A stretch of 8,191 nt of DNA, from contig CAUBHZ010000061.1 of assembly GCA_958435885.1 (NCBI GenBank), positions 1 through 8,191 on the forward strand, read 5' to 3'. Each line of letters begins with the position of its first letter. Position 1 is the first letter of the stretch. Shown piece after piece: positions 1 through 6,957 of the stretch. This stretch comes from an uncultured Intestinimonas sp. GTDB lineage: Bacteria > Bacillota_A > Clostridia > Oscillospirales > Oscillospiraceae. The translations under genes were made by a program, and so were the position numbers. Under the pieces are notes generated by a model. That model saw only the letters and a list, made by a program, of their open reading frames with translations, made no database searches and was not told the origin of the DNA.

Positions 1-457
1 CTACCCGGCTCTGCTGGTGTTCAACGCCCTCTACGGCGGCACCCCCACCTCCAAGCTCTTCCTCAACGTCCGGGAGAAGCTTTCCCTGTGCTACTTCGCC
101 AGCTCCGTCCTGGAGAAGTTCAAGGGGGTCATGGTGGTCTCCTCGGGCATCGAGTTCGCAAACTACGAAAAGGCCAAGGCCGAGATCCTGGCCCAGCTGG
201 ACAACTGCCGCACCGGAGCCTTTGAGGACTGGGAGCTGGAGGGCGCCCGGCGGGCGGTGGTCAGCGGCTTGCGGGCCACCATGGATGCCCAGGGCCGGCT
301 GGAGGACTACTGGCTGGGCCAGGCGGTGGCCGGCCTGGAGGAGCCCCCCCAGGACCTGGTGGACCGGGTGGAGGCCGTCACCCGGGAGCAGGTGGTGGCG
401 GTGGCCAAGAAAATGGAACTGGACACCATCTATTTCCTCAAGGGCAAGGAGGACTGA
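1..457 (+). CDS. yfmF: EF-P 5-aminopentanol modification-associated protein YfmF (M16 peptidase-like), 3' part
   Basis: C-terminal part of an M16 (pitrilysin-fold) protein. The gene enters from the left edge with the reading frame starting at base 2, so the start codon and N-terminal domain are missing. The visible 151 or so codons match the second half of an M16 domain: 'GGTPTSKLF' followed by 'NVREKLSLCYFASS', the Arg...Tyr signature of the C-terminal M16 half, then a helical segment with 'ELEGARRAVVSGL' and an ending in 'YFLKGKED'. The zinc-site region lies outside the window, so catalytic competence cannot be judged; family knowledge says YfmF usually lacks an intact HxxEH and partners with YfmH. 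In Bacillus subtilis yfmF and yfmH are linked to the 5-aminopentanol modification of elongation factor P. Its stop lies 4 nt before yfmH, and the yfmH ribosome site sits in its last codons. Identification rests on the motif and the yfmH neighbour; a generic M16 peptidase is the alternative. Confidence 0.85.
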   Translation, partial: YPALLVFNALYGGTPTSKLFLNVREKLSLCYFASSVLEKFKGVMVVSSGIEFANYEKAKAEILAQLDNCRTGAFEDWELEGARRAVVSGLRATMDAQGRLEDYWLGQAVAGLEEPPQDLVDRVEAVTREQVVAVAKKMELDTIYFLKGKED

Positions 458-461
458 TACC

Positions 462-1742
462 ATGGAGACCAAGGAATATACCCGCATCGGAGAAAAGCTC
501 TGGCACACCAAGCTGGACAACGGACTCCACATCTACGTGGACGTGAAGCCGGAGTTCTCCAAGAGCTTTGCCTTTTTCGCCACCAACTACGGCGGCATGG
601 ATATGCGCTTTCAGCTGAACGGCGCCTGGCACGACACCCCCGCCGGGGTGGCCCACTTCCTGGAGCACAAGATGTTCGATACCGAGGACGGCAACGCCCT
701 CCAGGACCTGGCCGCCAACGGGGCCAGCCCCAACGCCTTCACCTCCACCGACATCACCGGTTACTACTTTGAGAGCACGGAGAAGTTTGAGGAGAACCTG
801 AAGATCCTCCTCTCCTTCGTATCCGTACCGTACTTTACCCCCGAGAGCGTGGCCAAGGAGCAGGGCATCATCGGCCAGGAGATCCGCATGGTGGAGGACG
901 ACCCCCAGAACCAGGTCTTTTACGGCATGCTGGAGGCCCTCTACGCCCACAACCCCGTCCGGGTGAGCATTGCCGGCACGGTGGAGTCCATCGCCGAGAT
1001 CACCGCCGACACCCTGTACGCCTGCCACGCCGCCTTCTATAACCCGGGAAATATGGCTCTGTGCGTCTGCGGCAACGTGGACCCCGAGCGGGTGCGTGAG
1101 ATCGCCCTGGAGGTCCTGCCCAAGGAGGGCATCACCGACATTCCCCGGGACTACGGCGAGCCCGAGCCCGAGGGGGCCTTCCGGCCGGAGACCGTCCAGT
1201 CCATGGCCGTGTCCACCCCCATCTTCCAGCTGGGCTGGAAGGCCGACCCTGCCCCCAGGGGGGAGGAGCACCTGCGCCGGCAGTTCCTGGGCGAACTGGC
1301 CTGCGAGTCGGTCTTCGGCACCTCTACGCCCCTCTACGCTAAACTGTACAGCCAGGGTCTGGTGAACCAGAGCTTCAGCTACGGCTACGAGGCCTATCCC
1401 CAGTGCGCCATGCTCACCGTGGGCGGCGAGAGCCGGGACCCCAGGGCGGTGCGCCAGGCCATCGCCGACGAGGTGGTGCGCATCGGCCGGGAGGGGCTGG
1501 ACCCCGCCCTCTTCGGGCGCATCAAGAAGGGAGTCTACGGCGCCAGGGTGCGGGCCCTCAACTCCTTTGAGAACATCTGTGTGGGCCTGGCCCAGAGCCA
1601 CTTTGCCGGGGAGGAGCTCTTCCGGTTCCCCGAGGTCTTTGAGGCCATCGGCAAGGCCGACGTGGAGGATGTGATCCGGCGGTGGATGACCCCGGAGCGA
1701 ACCGGGCTGTCCATCGTATTCCCCAAGGAGGAGCAGGCATGA
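462..1742 (+). CDS. yfmH: EF-P 5-aminopentanol modification-associated protein YfmH (M16 zinc metallopeptidase)
   Basis: Complete 426-residue M16-family protein, the usual length for YfmH. The inverted zinc motif is intact: HFLEH at residues 65-69 (His65, catalytic Glu68, His69). A downstream Glu133/Glu140 pair in 'EQGIIGQE' matches the spacing of the conserved glutamates of pitrilysin, with Glu140 the likely third zinc ligand. The 'NGASPNAFTSTDITGYYF' segment (86-103) is the typical M16 core. The C-terminal half contains 'STPLYAKLYSQGLVNQSFSY', which replaces the REKxxLxY form seen in YfmF. ATG 462 is chosen because AAGGAGG at 446-452 precedes it by 9 nt; upstream in-frame sequence only re-reads yfmF. 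The protein is cytosolic, with no signal peptide. The gene ends in an ATGA overlap with lgt. The link to EF-P modification comes from B. subtilis genetics; the peptidase substrate is not known to me. Confidence 0.92.
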   Translation: METKEYTRIGEKLWHTKLDNGLHIYVDVKPEFSKSFAFFATNYGGMDMRFQLNGAWHDTPAGVAHFLEHKMFDTEDGNALQDLAANGASPNAFTSTDITGYYFESTEKFEENLKILLSFVSVPYFTPESVAKEQGIIGQEIRMVEDDPQNQVFYGMLEALYAHNPVRVSIAGTVESIAEITADTLYACHAAFYNPGNMALCVCGNVDPERVREIALEVLPKEGITDIPRDYGEPEPEGAFRPETVQSMAVSTPIFQLGWKADPAPRGEEHLRRQFLGELACESVFGTSTPLYAKLYSQGLVNQSFSYGYEAYPQCAMLTVGGESRDPRAVRQAIADEVVRIGREGLDPALFGRIKKGVYGARVRALNSFENICVGLAQSHFAGEELFRFPEVFEAIGKADVEDVIRRWMTPERTGLSIVFPKEEQA

Positions 1743-2668
1743 CCAGGACCGTCCTCTTTCCCGGCCTGGGCCTGGAGTTCCACCTCAATCGGGTGGCCTT
1801 CGAGCTCTTCGGCCTGCCCATCTACTGGTATGGCGTCATCATCGCCTGCGGCTTCCTGCTGGCGGTGGTCTTCTGCTACAGGATGGCGCCCCGGTTCGGC
1901 ATCAAGTCGGACGACGTCATCGACCTGCTGTTCTTCGCCGTCCCCCTGGCCATCATCGGTGCCCGGCTCTACTACGTCATCTTCTACCTGGACCTCTACC
2001 GGAATGCGGACGGGAGCTATGATTTCCTGGAGATGATCGACATCCGGGACGGCGGTCTGGCCATCTACGGCGGCGTCATCGCGGCTCTCCTCACCCTCAT
2101 CGTCTTCTGCCGGGTGAAGAAGATCAACTTCTTCGCCTTTGCCGATGTGGGGGTTTTTGGCCTCCTCATCGGCCAGTGCGTGGGCCGCTGGGGCAACTTC
2201 ATGAATGTGGAGGCCTACGGCGGTCCCACCGACCTGCCCTGGCGCATGGGTATTGACGCCTATGTGGACGGTGCCTGGCAGTACATGGAGGTCCATCCCA
2301 CCTTCCTCTATGAGTCGCTGTGGAACCTGCTGGGCTTCCTGCTGCTGCTCGTGGTGGTGCTGAAGGGGAAGCGCCGTTTTGACGGCCAGATCATGTGGAG
2401 CTATTTCCTGTGGTACGGCTTCGGACGGGGACTCATCGAAGGTCTGCGTACCGACAGTCTCTATTTCTTCAACACCCCCATCCGGGTGTCCCAGATGCTG
2501 GGCTTTGCCTCTGCCCTGGTGGCGGCGGGCTTTTTGATCTATCATCTCTTCCTGCGGCATCACAGGCCGGAGGAGCTCTATGTCAACCGGCTCCGGGCGG
2601 CCAGAGAGGCCCGCCGGACGGAAAACAAGGAAAAGGAGGAGGACGCGTATGGCGGCGACGGTCATTGA
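1739..2668 (+). CDS. lgt: Phosphatidylglycerol--prolipoprotein diacylglyceryl transferase
   Basis: Lgt is an integral membrane enzyme that moves diacylglycerol from phosphatidylglycerol to the lipobox cysteine of prolipoproteins, the first step of lipoprotein maturation. The 309-residue product is slightly longer than the E. coli enzyme. About seven hydrophobic segments are visible (near 32-48, 62-82, 106-124, 133-148, 193-209, 217-232 and 250-271). The Lgt signature '[13 protein letters not shown]' is at 149-161, with Arg150 the likely equivalent of E. coli Arg143; 'HPTFLYES' (186-193) and '[11 protein letters not shown]' (227-237) also fit. The 'GGLAIYGGV' motif (105-113) has Tyr110 where E. 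coli Lgt has His103. A charged cytoplasmic tail (about 273-309) is an extension. ATG 1739 overlaps the yfmH stop as ATGA, with AAGGAGG at 1725-1731 as the ribosome site. The last 20 nt overlap folD, so all three genes are probably translated in a coupled way. Confidence 0.96.
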   Translation: MTRTVLFPGLGLEFHLNRVAFELFGLPIYWYGVIIACGFLLAVVFCYRMAPRFGIKSDDVIDLLFFAVPLAIIGARLYYVIFYLDLYRNADGSYDFLEMIDIRDGGLAIYGGVIAALLTLIVFCRVKKINFFAFADVGVFGLLIGQCVGRWGNFMNVEAYGGPTDLPWRMGIDAYVDGAWQYMEVHPTFLYESLWNLLGFLLLLVVVLKGKRRFDGQIMWSYFLWYGFGRGLIEGLRTDSLYFFNTPIRVSQMLGFASALVAAGFLIYHLFLRHHRPEELYVNRLRAAREARRTENKEKEEDAYGGDGH

Positions 2669-3491
2669 CGGCAAGGCTTTGGCGGCCAAGTGCAAGGCCA
2701 GGATAGCCAAGGAGGTGGAGGGCCTGTCCCGGCGTCCGGGGCTGGCGGTCATCATCGTGGGAGACAACCAGGCCTCCCGTACTTACGTCAACAGCAAGCG
2801 GAAGGACTGCGACGAGTGCGGCATTTACAGCGAGGAGTATGCCCTCCCCGCCGACGCCGGCCAGGCCGCCCTCATGGAGATCATCGAGAGCCTCAACGGC
2901 CGGGCCGACATCGACGGCATCCTCTGCCAGCTCCCCCTGCCCGAGGGCTATGACGAGGAGGCGGTCCTTCTGGCCATCGACCCGGATAAGGACGTGGACG
3001 GCTTCCATCCCATCAACGTGGGCCGGCTGTCCACCGGACAGCCCTGCTTCGCCCCCTGCACCCCCGCCGGCGTCATGGAGATGCTCAAGGAGTACGGGGT
3101 GGACCCCAAGGGGAAGGAGTGCGTGGTGGTAGGCCGGTCCAACATCGTGGGCAAGCCCATGGCCATGCTGCTCCTGGCCGCCCACGGCACCGTCACCGTC
3201 TGCCACTCCCGGACGAAGGACCTGGGCGAGGTCTGCCGCCGGGCCGACATCCTGGTGGCGGCGGTGGGGAAGCGGAACCTCATCACCGCCGACATGGTGA
3301 AGGAGGGGGCGGTGGTCATCGACGTGGCCATGAACCGCAACGAGGCCGGCAAGCTCTGCGGCGACGTGGACTATCCCGCCGTGGCGGAGAAGGCCTCCCT
3401 CATCACCCCCGTGCCCGGAGGGGTGGGTCCCATGACCCGGGCCATGCTGATGGTGAACACCCTGGAGGCCGCCCGCCGGCACGGGTGCTGA
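2649..3491 (+). CDS. folD: Bifunctional methylenetetrahydrofolate dehydrogenase / methenyltetrahydrofolate cyclohydrolase
   Basis: FolD interconverts 5,10-methylene-, 5,10-methenyl- and 10-formyl-tetrahydrofolate in the cytosol using NADP, feeding purine synthesis and formyl-Met-tRNA formation. The 280-residue length is normal. The N-terminal catalytic domain shows '[10 protein letters not shown]' (43-52) with the Tyr46-x3-Lys50 catalytic pair, then '[10 protein letters not shown]' (89-98) and '[17 protein letters not shown]' (111-127). The Rossmann nucleotide-binding part has '[12 protein letters not shown]' (159-170), 'TVTVCHSRT' (181-189) and the C-terminal signature '[10 protein letters not shown]' (254-263). 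ATG 2649 is preferred because AAGGAGGAGG (2633-2642) lies just upstream and the family N-terminus begins close to 'ATVIDGK'. An upstream in-frame ATG at 2580 would only add residues read from the lgt frame. The gene overlaps lgt by 20 nt and is followed by a predicted terminator, so it is probably the last gene of the yfmFH-lgt operon. Confidence 0.97.
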   Translation: MAATVIDGKALAAKCKARIAKEVEGLSRRPGLAVIIVGDNQASRTYVNSKRKDCDECGIYSEEYALPADAGQAALMEIIESLNGRADIDGILCQLPLPEGYDEEAVLLAIDPDKDVDGFHPINVGRLSTGQPCFAPCTPAGVMEMLKEYGVDPKGKECVVVGRSNIVGKPMAMLLLAAHGTVTVCHSRTKDLGEVCRRADILVAAVGKRNLITADMVKEGAVVIDVAMNRNEAGKLCGDVDYPAVAEKASLITPVPGGVGPMTRAMLMVNTLEAARRHGC

Positions 3492-3507
3492 AAATCTGGA
3501 AAAAAGA

Positions 3508-3551
3508 ACAGGGCCGAGGGAGGCGCAGGCCTCCCCCGGCCTTGTCATTTT
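3508..3551 (+). terminator. Probable intrinsic terminator after folD
   Basis: A hairpin with 16-nt arms at 3508-3523 and 3530-3545 and a 6-nt loop. The arms pair throughout except for one A-C mismatch and one G-T wobble, and the stem is very GC-rich. It is followed by CATTTT at 3546-3551, a short T run. It starts 17 nt after the folD stop, where the operon would be expected to end. The A-rich stretch before the stem (3491-3510) gives T's on the other strand, but no minus-strand gene is present to need it. The T run is weak, so termination may be incomplete and some readthrough into trpS is possible. Confidence 0.7.
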
Positions 3552-3570
3552 GAGGGTAATGTGGTATGAT
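3542..3570 (+). promoter_or_regulatory. Sigma-A-type promoter for trpS
   Basis: TTGTCA at 3542-3547 (one mismatch from the -35 consensus) and TATGAT at 3565-3570 (one mismatch from the -10 consensus) are separated by exactly 17 nt. The -10 carries an extended TG at 3562-3563. The local sequence is AT-rich in an otherwise GC-rich window. Transcription would start near 3577, giving a leader of about 100 nt before trpS. The -35 overlaps the distal end of the folD terminator stem. This is seen in sequence; activity is inferred. Confidence 0.75.
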
Positions 3571-3576
3571 ATTATC

Positions 3577-3677
3577 CGCTGTATGGCCGCTGACAGGCCG
3601 GTTTTGGGGCGGAATTCCCGACCGGACCGCCGGCGCCGCAAGAAAGATCATAGGATCCTGTTTCGAGGTGCAATGAT
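3577..3677 (+). other. GC-rich 5' leader of trpS, no recognisable T-box
   Basis: About 100 nt between the predicted start of transcription and the trpS start codon. It has two possible short stems that cross each other: CCGGT at 3598-3602 with ACCGG at 3621-3625, and GGCGG at 3608-3612 with CCGCC at 3627-3631. A GGAATTCC palindrome is at 3611-3618. Many Firmicute trpS genes carry a T-box leader, but I find no T-box consensus (AGGGTGGNACCGCG-like) and no terminator/antiterminator arrangement here. The leader is also short for a T-box. GAGGTG at 3665-3670 is the ribosome site for trpS. Whether the leader has any regulatory role is open. Confidence 0.3.
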
Positions 3678-4661
3678 ATGGAACAAGAAATGCAGAAAAA
3701 AGTGATGCTCTCCGGCATCCAGCCCAGCGGTGACCTCCATCTGGGCAACTATCTGGGTGCCATCAAGAACTGGGGTGCCCGGGCCGAGGAGTTCGACTGC
3801 TACTATTTTATGGCCGACATGCACACCATCACCGTCCGCCAGAACCCCGCCGACCTGCGCCGGCGGACCCTGGAGCAGCTGGCGACCTACATCGCCTGCG
3901 GCCTGGACCCGGAGAAGAACACCCTCTTCATCCAGTCCCACATCCCCGCCCATGCCGAGCTGGGCTGGGTGCTCAACTGCTACACCATGTTCGGTGAGCT
4001 CAGCCGCATGACCCAGTTCAAGGACAAGTCGGCCAAGCACGCCGACAACATCAACGGCGGCCTCTTCACCTATCCCGCCCTGATGGCGGCGGACATCCTG
4101 CTCTACCAGCCCGACTACGTCCCCGTGGGCAACGACCAGAAGCAGCACGTGGAGCTCACCCGGAACGTGGCCCAGCGCTTCAACAACATCTACGGCGACG
4201 TCTTCAAGATCCCCGAGCCCTACATCCCCAAGACCGGCGCCCGGATCATGTCCCTCAACGACCCCTCCAGTAAGATGAGCAAGTCCATTCCCGAGGGCTG
4301 CGTCTTCCTCATGGAGAAGCCGGAGGACATCCAGCGCAAGTTCAAGCGGGCCATCACCGACTCCGACACCGAGCGCTGCGTCCGCTTTGACCCGGATCAA
4401 AAGCCCGGCGTGTCCAACCTCATGAGCATCTACTCCGCCGTCACCGGCAAGTTCGACGGCCAGGGCTACGGCGTCTTCAAGCCCGCCGTGGGCGAGGCCG
4501 TCATCGAGTGCCTGCGGCCTATCCGGGAGGAGGCCCAGCGGATCCTCAAGGATAAGGCCTATCTGGAGAGCATCTACAAGGCCGGCGATGAGAAGGCCTC
4601 CTATGTGGCCAACAAGACCCTGCGCAAAGTCTACAAGAAGGTGGGCTTCGTGGCCCGGTAA
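3678..4661 (+). CDS. trpS: Tryptophan--tRNA ligase
   Basis: TrpS is a cytosolic class I aminoacyl-tRNA synthetase charging tRNA-Trp. The 327-residue length matches bacterial TrpRS (about 330). Family landmarks are in order: 'SGIQPSGDLHLGNYLGAI' (12-29) holding the HIGH-type motif as HLGN at 21-24; 'MADMHTIT' in the Rossmann core; 'YPALMAADILLYQPDYVPVG' (the tryptophan-site region) followed by 'DQKQHVELTRN'; and KMSKS at 199-203 in 'DPSSKMSKS'. ATG 3678 lies 7 nt after GAGGTG (3665-3670). A second in-frame ATG (residue 5) lies closer to the conserved core but lacks a better ribosome site. The gene has its own promoter upstream and is separated by 37 nt from the tagO-like gene, with no terminator between, so the two are probably cotranscribed. 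Confidence 0.97.
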   Translation: MEQEMQKKVMLSGIQPSGDLHLGNYLGAIKNWGARAEEFDCYYFMADMHTITVRQNPADLRRRTLEQLATYIACGLDPEKNTLFIQSHIPAHAELGWVLNCYTMFGELSRMTQFKDKSAKHADNINGGLFTYPALMAADILLYQPDYVPVGNDQKQHVELTRNVAQRFNNIYGDVFKIPEPYIPKTGARIMSLNDPSSKMSKSIPEGCVFLMEKPEDIQRKFKRAITDSDTERCVRFDPDQKPGVSNLMSIYSAVTGKFDGQGYGVFKPAVGEAVIECLRPIREEAQRILKDKAYLESIYKAGDEKASYVANKTLRKVYKKVGFVAR

Positions 4662-4698
4662 CGGCCCGGTCTTGTCCGAAAAAGGAGCAGTTTTGTCA

Positions 4699-5784
4699 AT
4701 GAACAGTGATTTGCAGACCATGGGCTGGGTGGCCGCCGCGCTGGTGACCGCCATGGTGGTCGCCCTCATCACCACGCCGGTGGTGAAGAACCTGGCCTTC
4801 AAGGTGGGCGCGGTGGACGTGCCCAAGGACAACCGCCGGATGCACGACCACCCCATCCCCCGGATGGGCGGCCTGGCCATCTTCTTCGGTTTCATCCTCA
4901 GCGCCCTGCTCTATGTGGAGATGACCCCGCAGTTCCGGGGCATGCTGCTGGGCGGTGTCATCATCGTGGTGCTGGGCATCTTTGACGACATCTACGCCCT
5001 GGGCGCCAAGTTCAAGCTGGTCATCCAGATCATCGCCGCCCTGGTGGCGGTGCTGTCCGGCAACGTCATCGAGATCATCTCCAACCCCAACGTCCTCTCG
5101 CCCAACCCCTGGTGGGATCTGGGATGGCTCTCCTATCCCGCCACCGTGCTGTGGATCGTGGCCATCACCAACGCCGTCAACCTCATCGACGGTCTGGACG
5201 GCCTGGCCTGCGGCGTGTCCACCATCAGCGCCCTCACCATGCTGGTCATCTCCCTGGCGGTGGCCGACGCCCCGGTGGCCATCGTCATGGCCGCCCTGGC
5301 CGGCGGCTGTATCGGCTTTCTGCCCTACAACCTCAACCCCGCCAAGATCTTCATGGGGGACACCGGCTCCACCTTCCTGGGCTTCATCCTGGCCGTCATG
5401 TCCATCCAGGGCCTTTTCAAGTTCTACACCATCATCTCCTTCGCCGTGCCCTTTCTGATGCTGGGCCTGCCCATCTTTGACACCTGCTTTGCCTTCATCC
5501 GGCGCATCGCCCACGGCCAGAGCCCCATGCACCCTGACCGCAGCCATGTCCACCACCGGCTCATCGACATGGGCTTCAACCAGAAGCAGGCGGTGGCGGT
5601 GCTCTACATCATCAGCGCCATCCTGGGCCTGTGCGCCGTGGTGCTCACCACCAGCGGCGAGCTCAAGGCCATGATGCTCATGCTGGCCCTGTGTGCCGCC
5701 GGCGCAGTGTCCGCCCGCATCTTCCTGAGCAACAATGAGAAAAAGAAACACGAGGAAGCCGAACACAAGGAGGAGCAGAAGTGA
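4699..5784 (+). CDS. tagO: Undecaprenyl-phosphate GlcNAc-1-phosphate transferase (TagO/WecA type, MraY family)
   Basis: Integral membrane enzyme that transfers GlcNAc-1-P from UDP-GlcNAc to undecaprenyl phosphate, the first step of wall teichoic acid or other polyprenyl-linked polysaccharide synthesis. The 361-residue product has about ten hydrophobic segments. MraY/WecA motifs are all present: 'HPIPRMGGLA' (51-60), the Asp pair in 'GIFDDIYALG' (93-102), 'NLIDGLDGLA' (161-170), 'KIFMGDTGS' (216-224) and the His-rich 'RSHVHHRL' (281-288). The last motif marks the WecA/TagO branch rather than MraY. The C-terminus (345-361) is a soluble tail rich in Glu, Lys and His. Start: ATG 4699 lies 11 nt after AAGGAG (4682-4687). 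A TTG at 4693, two codons upstream and 5 nt from the same site, is a possible alternative. The gene overlaps wecB (GTGA), which supports a role in a ManNAc-containing polymer. Gene naming within this family (tagO, wecA, tarO) is loose. Confidence 0.92.
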   Translation: MNSDLQTMGWVAAALVTAMVVALITTPVVKNLAFKVGAVDVPKDNRRMHDHPIPRMGGLAIFFGFILSALLYVEMTPQFRGMLLGGVIIVVLGIFDDIYALGAKFKLVIQIIAALVAVLSGNVIEIISNPNVLSPNPWWDLGWLSYPATVLWIVAITNAVNLIDGLDGLACGVSTISALTMLVISLAVADAPVAIVMAALAGGCIGFLPYNLNPAKIFMGDTGSTFLGFILAVMSIQGLFKFYTIISFAVPFLMLGLPIFDTCFAFIRRIAHGQSPMHPDRSHVHHRLIDMGFNQKQAVAVLYIISAILGLCAVVLTTSGELKAMMLMLALCAAGAVSARIFLSNNEKKKHEEAEHKEEQK

Positions 5785-6929
5785 AGACCATCCGTGTCAT
5801 GACCATATTCGGCACCCGGCCGGAGGCCATCAAAATGGCCCCTCTGGTCCGGGAGCTCTCCCGCCGGGAGGGGATCGAGAGCCTGTGCTGCGTCACCGCC
5901 CAGCACCGGGAGATGCTGGACTCGGTGCTCCACATCTTCGGCCTGACGCCGGACTATGACCTCAACATCATGGAGCCCCGGCAGACCCTGTCCACCATCA
6001 CCTGCAAGTGCCTCACCGGCGTGGAGGGGGTGCTGACCCAGGCCAGGCCCGACCTGGTGCTGGTCCATGGGGACACCTCCACCACCTTCTCCGCCGCCCT
6101 GGCCGCCTACTACCAGCAGGTCATGGTGGGCCACGTGGAGGCGGGCCTGCGGACCTATGACAAGTATTCCCCCTTCCCGGAGGAGATGAACCGCACCCTT
6201 GTGGGGGACATCGCCGACCTCCACTTCTGTCCCACCCCCGCCAACCGGGCCAATCTGGCCCGGGAGGGCATCACCAAGGGGGTCTTCATCACGGGCAACA
6301 CGGTCATCGACGCCATGTCCACCACTGTGCGGCCCGACTTCAAGTTCTCCACCCAGCTCCTCAATGAGCTGGATTATACGGGGCGTCAGGTGGTGCTGGT
6401 GACCTGCCACCGCCGGGAGAACTACGGGGAACCCATGGCCCACATCATGACCGCCCTGCGGCGCATCGTGGACGACCACCCCCGGGTGGAGCTGGTCTAT
6501 CCCGTCCACCTCTCCCCGGTGGTCCGGGAGGCGGCGGCCAGGTACCTCTCCGGCCACGACCGCATCCACCTCATTGATCCTCTGGACGTGGAGGAGATGC
6601 ACAACCTGATGGCCCGGTGCCACCTGGTGATGACGGACTCCGGTGGCCTCCAGGAGGAGGCGCCCGCCATGGGCAAGCCGGTGCTTGTCCTCCGCCGGGA
6701 GACCGAGCGGCCGGAGGCCATCACCGCCGGGACGGTCCGGCTGGCGGGGACGGAGGAGGCCGAGGTCTACCGCCTGGGCAGCCTCTTGCTGGAGGACCAG
6801 GAGGTGTACGCCCAGATGGCCCACGCCGTCAACCCCTACGGCGACGGACAGGCCTGCCGGCGCATCGCCGACGCCATCGAGTGGAAATTCGGCCTGCGGG
6901 AAGAGGCGCCGGAGGAGTTCCGGGCCTGA
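5781..6929 (+). CDS. wecB: Non-hydrolysing UDP-N-acetylglucosamine 2-epimerase
   Basis: Cytosolic GT-B-fold enzyme that interconverts UDP-GlcNAc and UDP-ManNAc, supplying ManNAc for wall polymers. The 382-residue length is normal. N-terminal 'GTRPEAIKMAPL' (11-22) is the family signature. It is followed by 'TAQHREMLD' (39-47), 'VHGDTSTTFSAAL' (95-107), 'GHVEAGLRT' (117-125) and 'FPEEMNRTL' (132-140). In the second domain come 'ITGNTVIDA' (170-178), 'TCHRRENYG' (208-216), 'TDSGGLQEEAP' (285-295) and 'RETERPEAITAGT' (306-318). Asp98, Glu120, Glu134 and His210 line up with the catalytic residues Asp95, Glu117, Glu131 and His213 of E. coli WecB. The GTG start at 5781 overlaps the tagO stop (GTGA), with AAGGAGGAG at 5768-5776 as ribosome site; the protein would begin directly at 'KTIRVMTIFGTRPE', as expected for the family. 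The B. subtilis equivalent is also called mnaA. Confidence 0.96.
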   Translation: MKTIRVMTIFGTRPEAIKMAPLVRELSRREGIESLCCVTAQHREMLDSVLHIFGLTPDYDLNIMEPRQTLSTITCKCLTGVEGVLTQARPDLVLVHGDTSTTFSAALAAYYQQVMVGHVEAGLRTYDKYSPFPEEMNRTLVGDIADLHFCPTPANRANLAREGITKGVFITGNTVIDAMSTTVRPDFKFSTQLLNELDYTGRQVVLVTCHRRENYGEPMAHIMTALRRIVDDHPRVELVYPVHLSPVVREAAARYLSGHDRIHLIDPLDVEEMHNLMARCHLVMTDSGGLQEEAPAMGKPVLVLRRETERPEAITAGTVRLAGTEEAEVYRLGSLLLEDQEVYAQMAHAVNPYGDGQACRRIADAIEWKFGLREEAPEEFRA

Positions 6930-6957
6930 TCGAAACGTCAGGACAGGAGGGAGCGGG

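Noticed and set aside
438..1601. Long minus-strand open frame (387 codons) opposite yfmH
   Set aside because: Strong C/G third-position bias on the plus strand removes stops from this antisense frame. Its translation is low-complexity Gly/His/Val/Leu-rich with no motif, and the opposite gene is clearly real.
3611..3618. GGAATTCC palindrome as an operator
   Set aside because: A single 8-bp palindrome without flanking symmetry or a repeat is expected by chance and lies downstream of the likely start of transcription.
3577..3677. T-box riboswitch upstream of trpS
   Set aside because: No T-box consensus sequence, no terminator/antiterminator pair before the gene, and the leader is too short.
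4662..4698. Terminator or promoter between trpS and the tagO-like gene
   Set aside because: No inverted repeat with a T run and no paired -35/-10 boxes; the GGCCCGG copies flanking the stop codon are direct, not inverted.
3648..4895. Minus-strand open frame (415 codons) opposite trpS
   Set aside because: It covers the trpS leader, all of trpS and the start of the next gene, with no family motif; it is an antisense artefact.
4696..5766. Minus-strand open frame (356 codons) opposite the tagO-like gene
   Set aside because: Same composition artefact: His/Gly/Asp/Val-rich translation caused by the GGC/GTC/ATC codons of a membrane protein read backwards.
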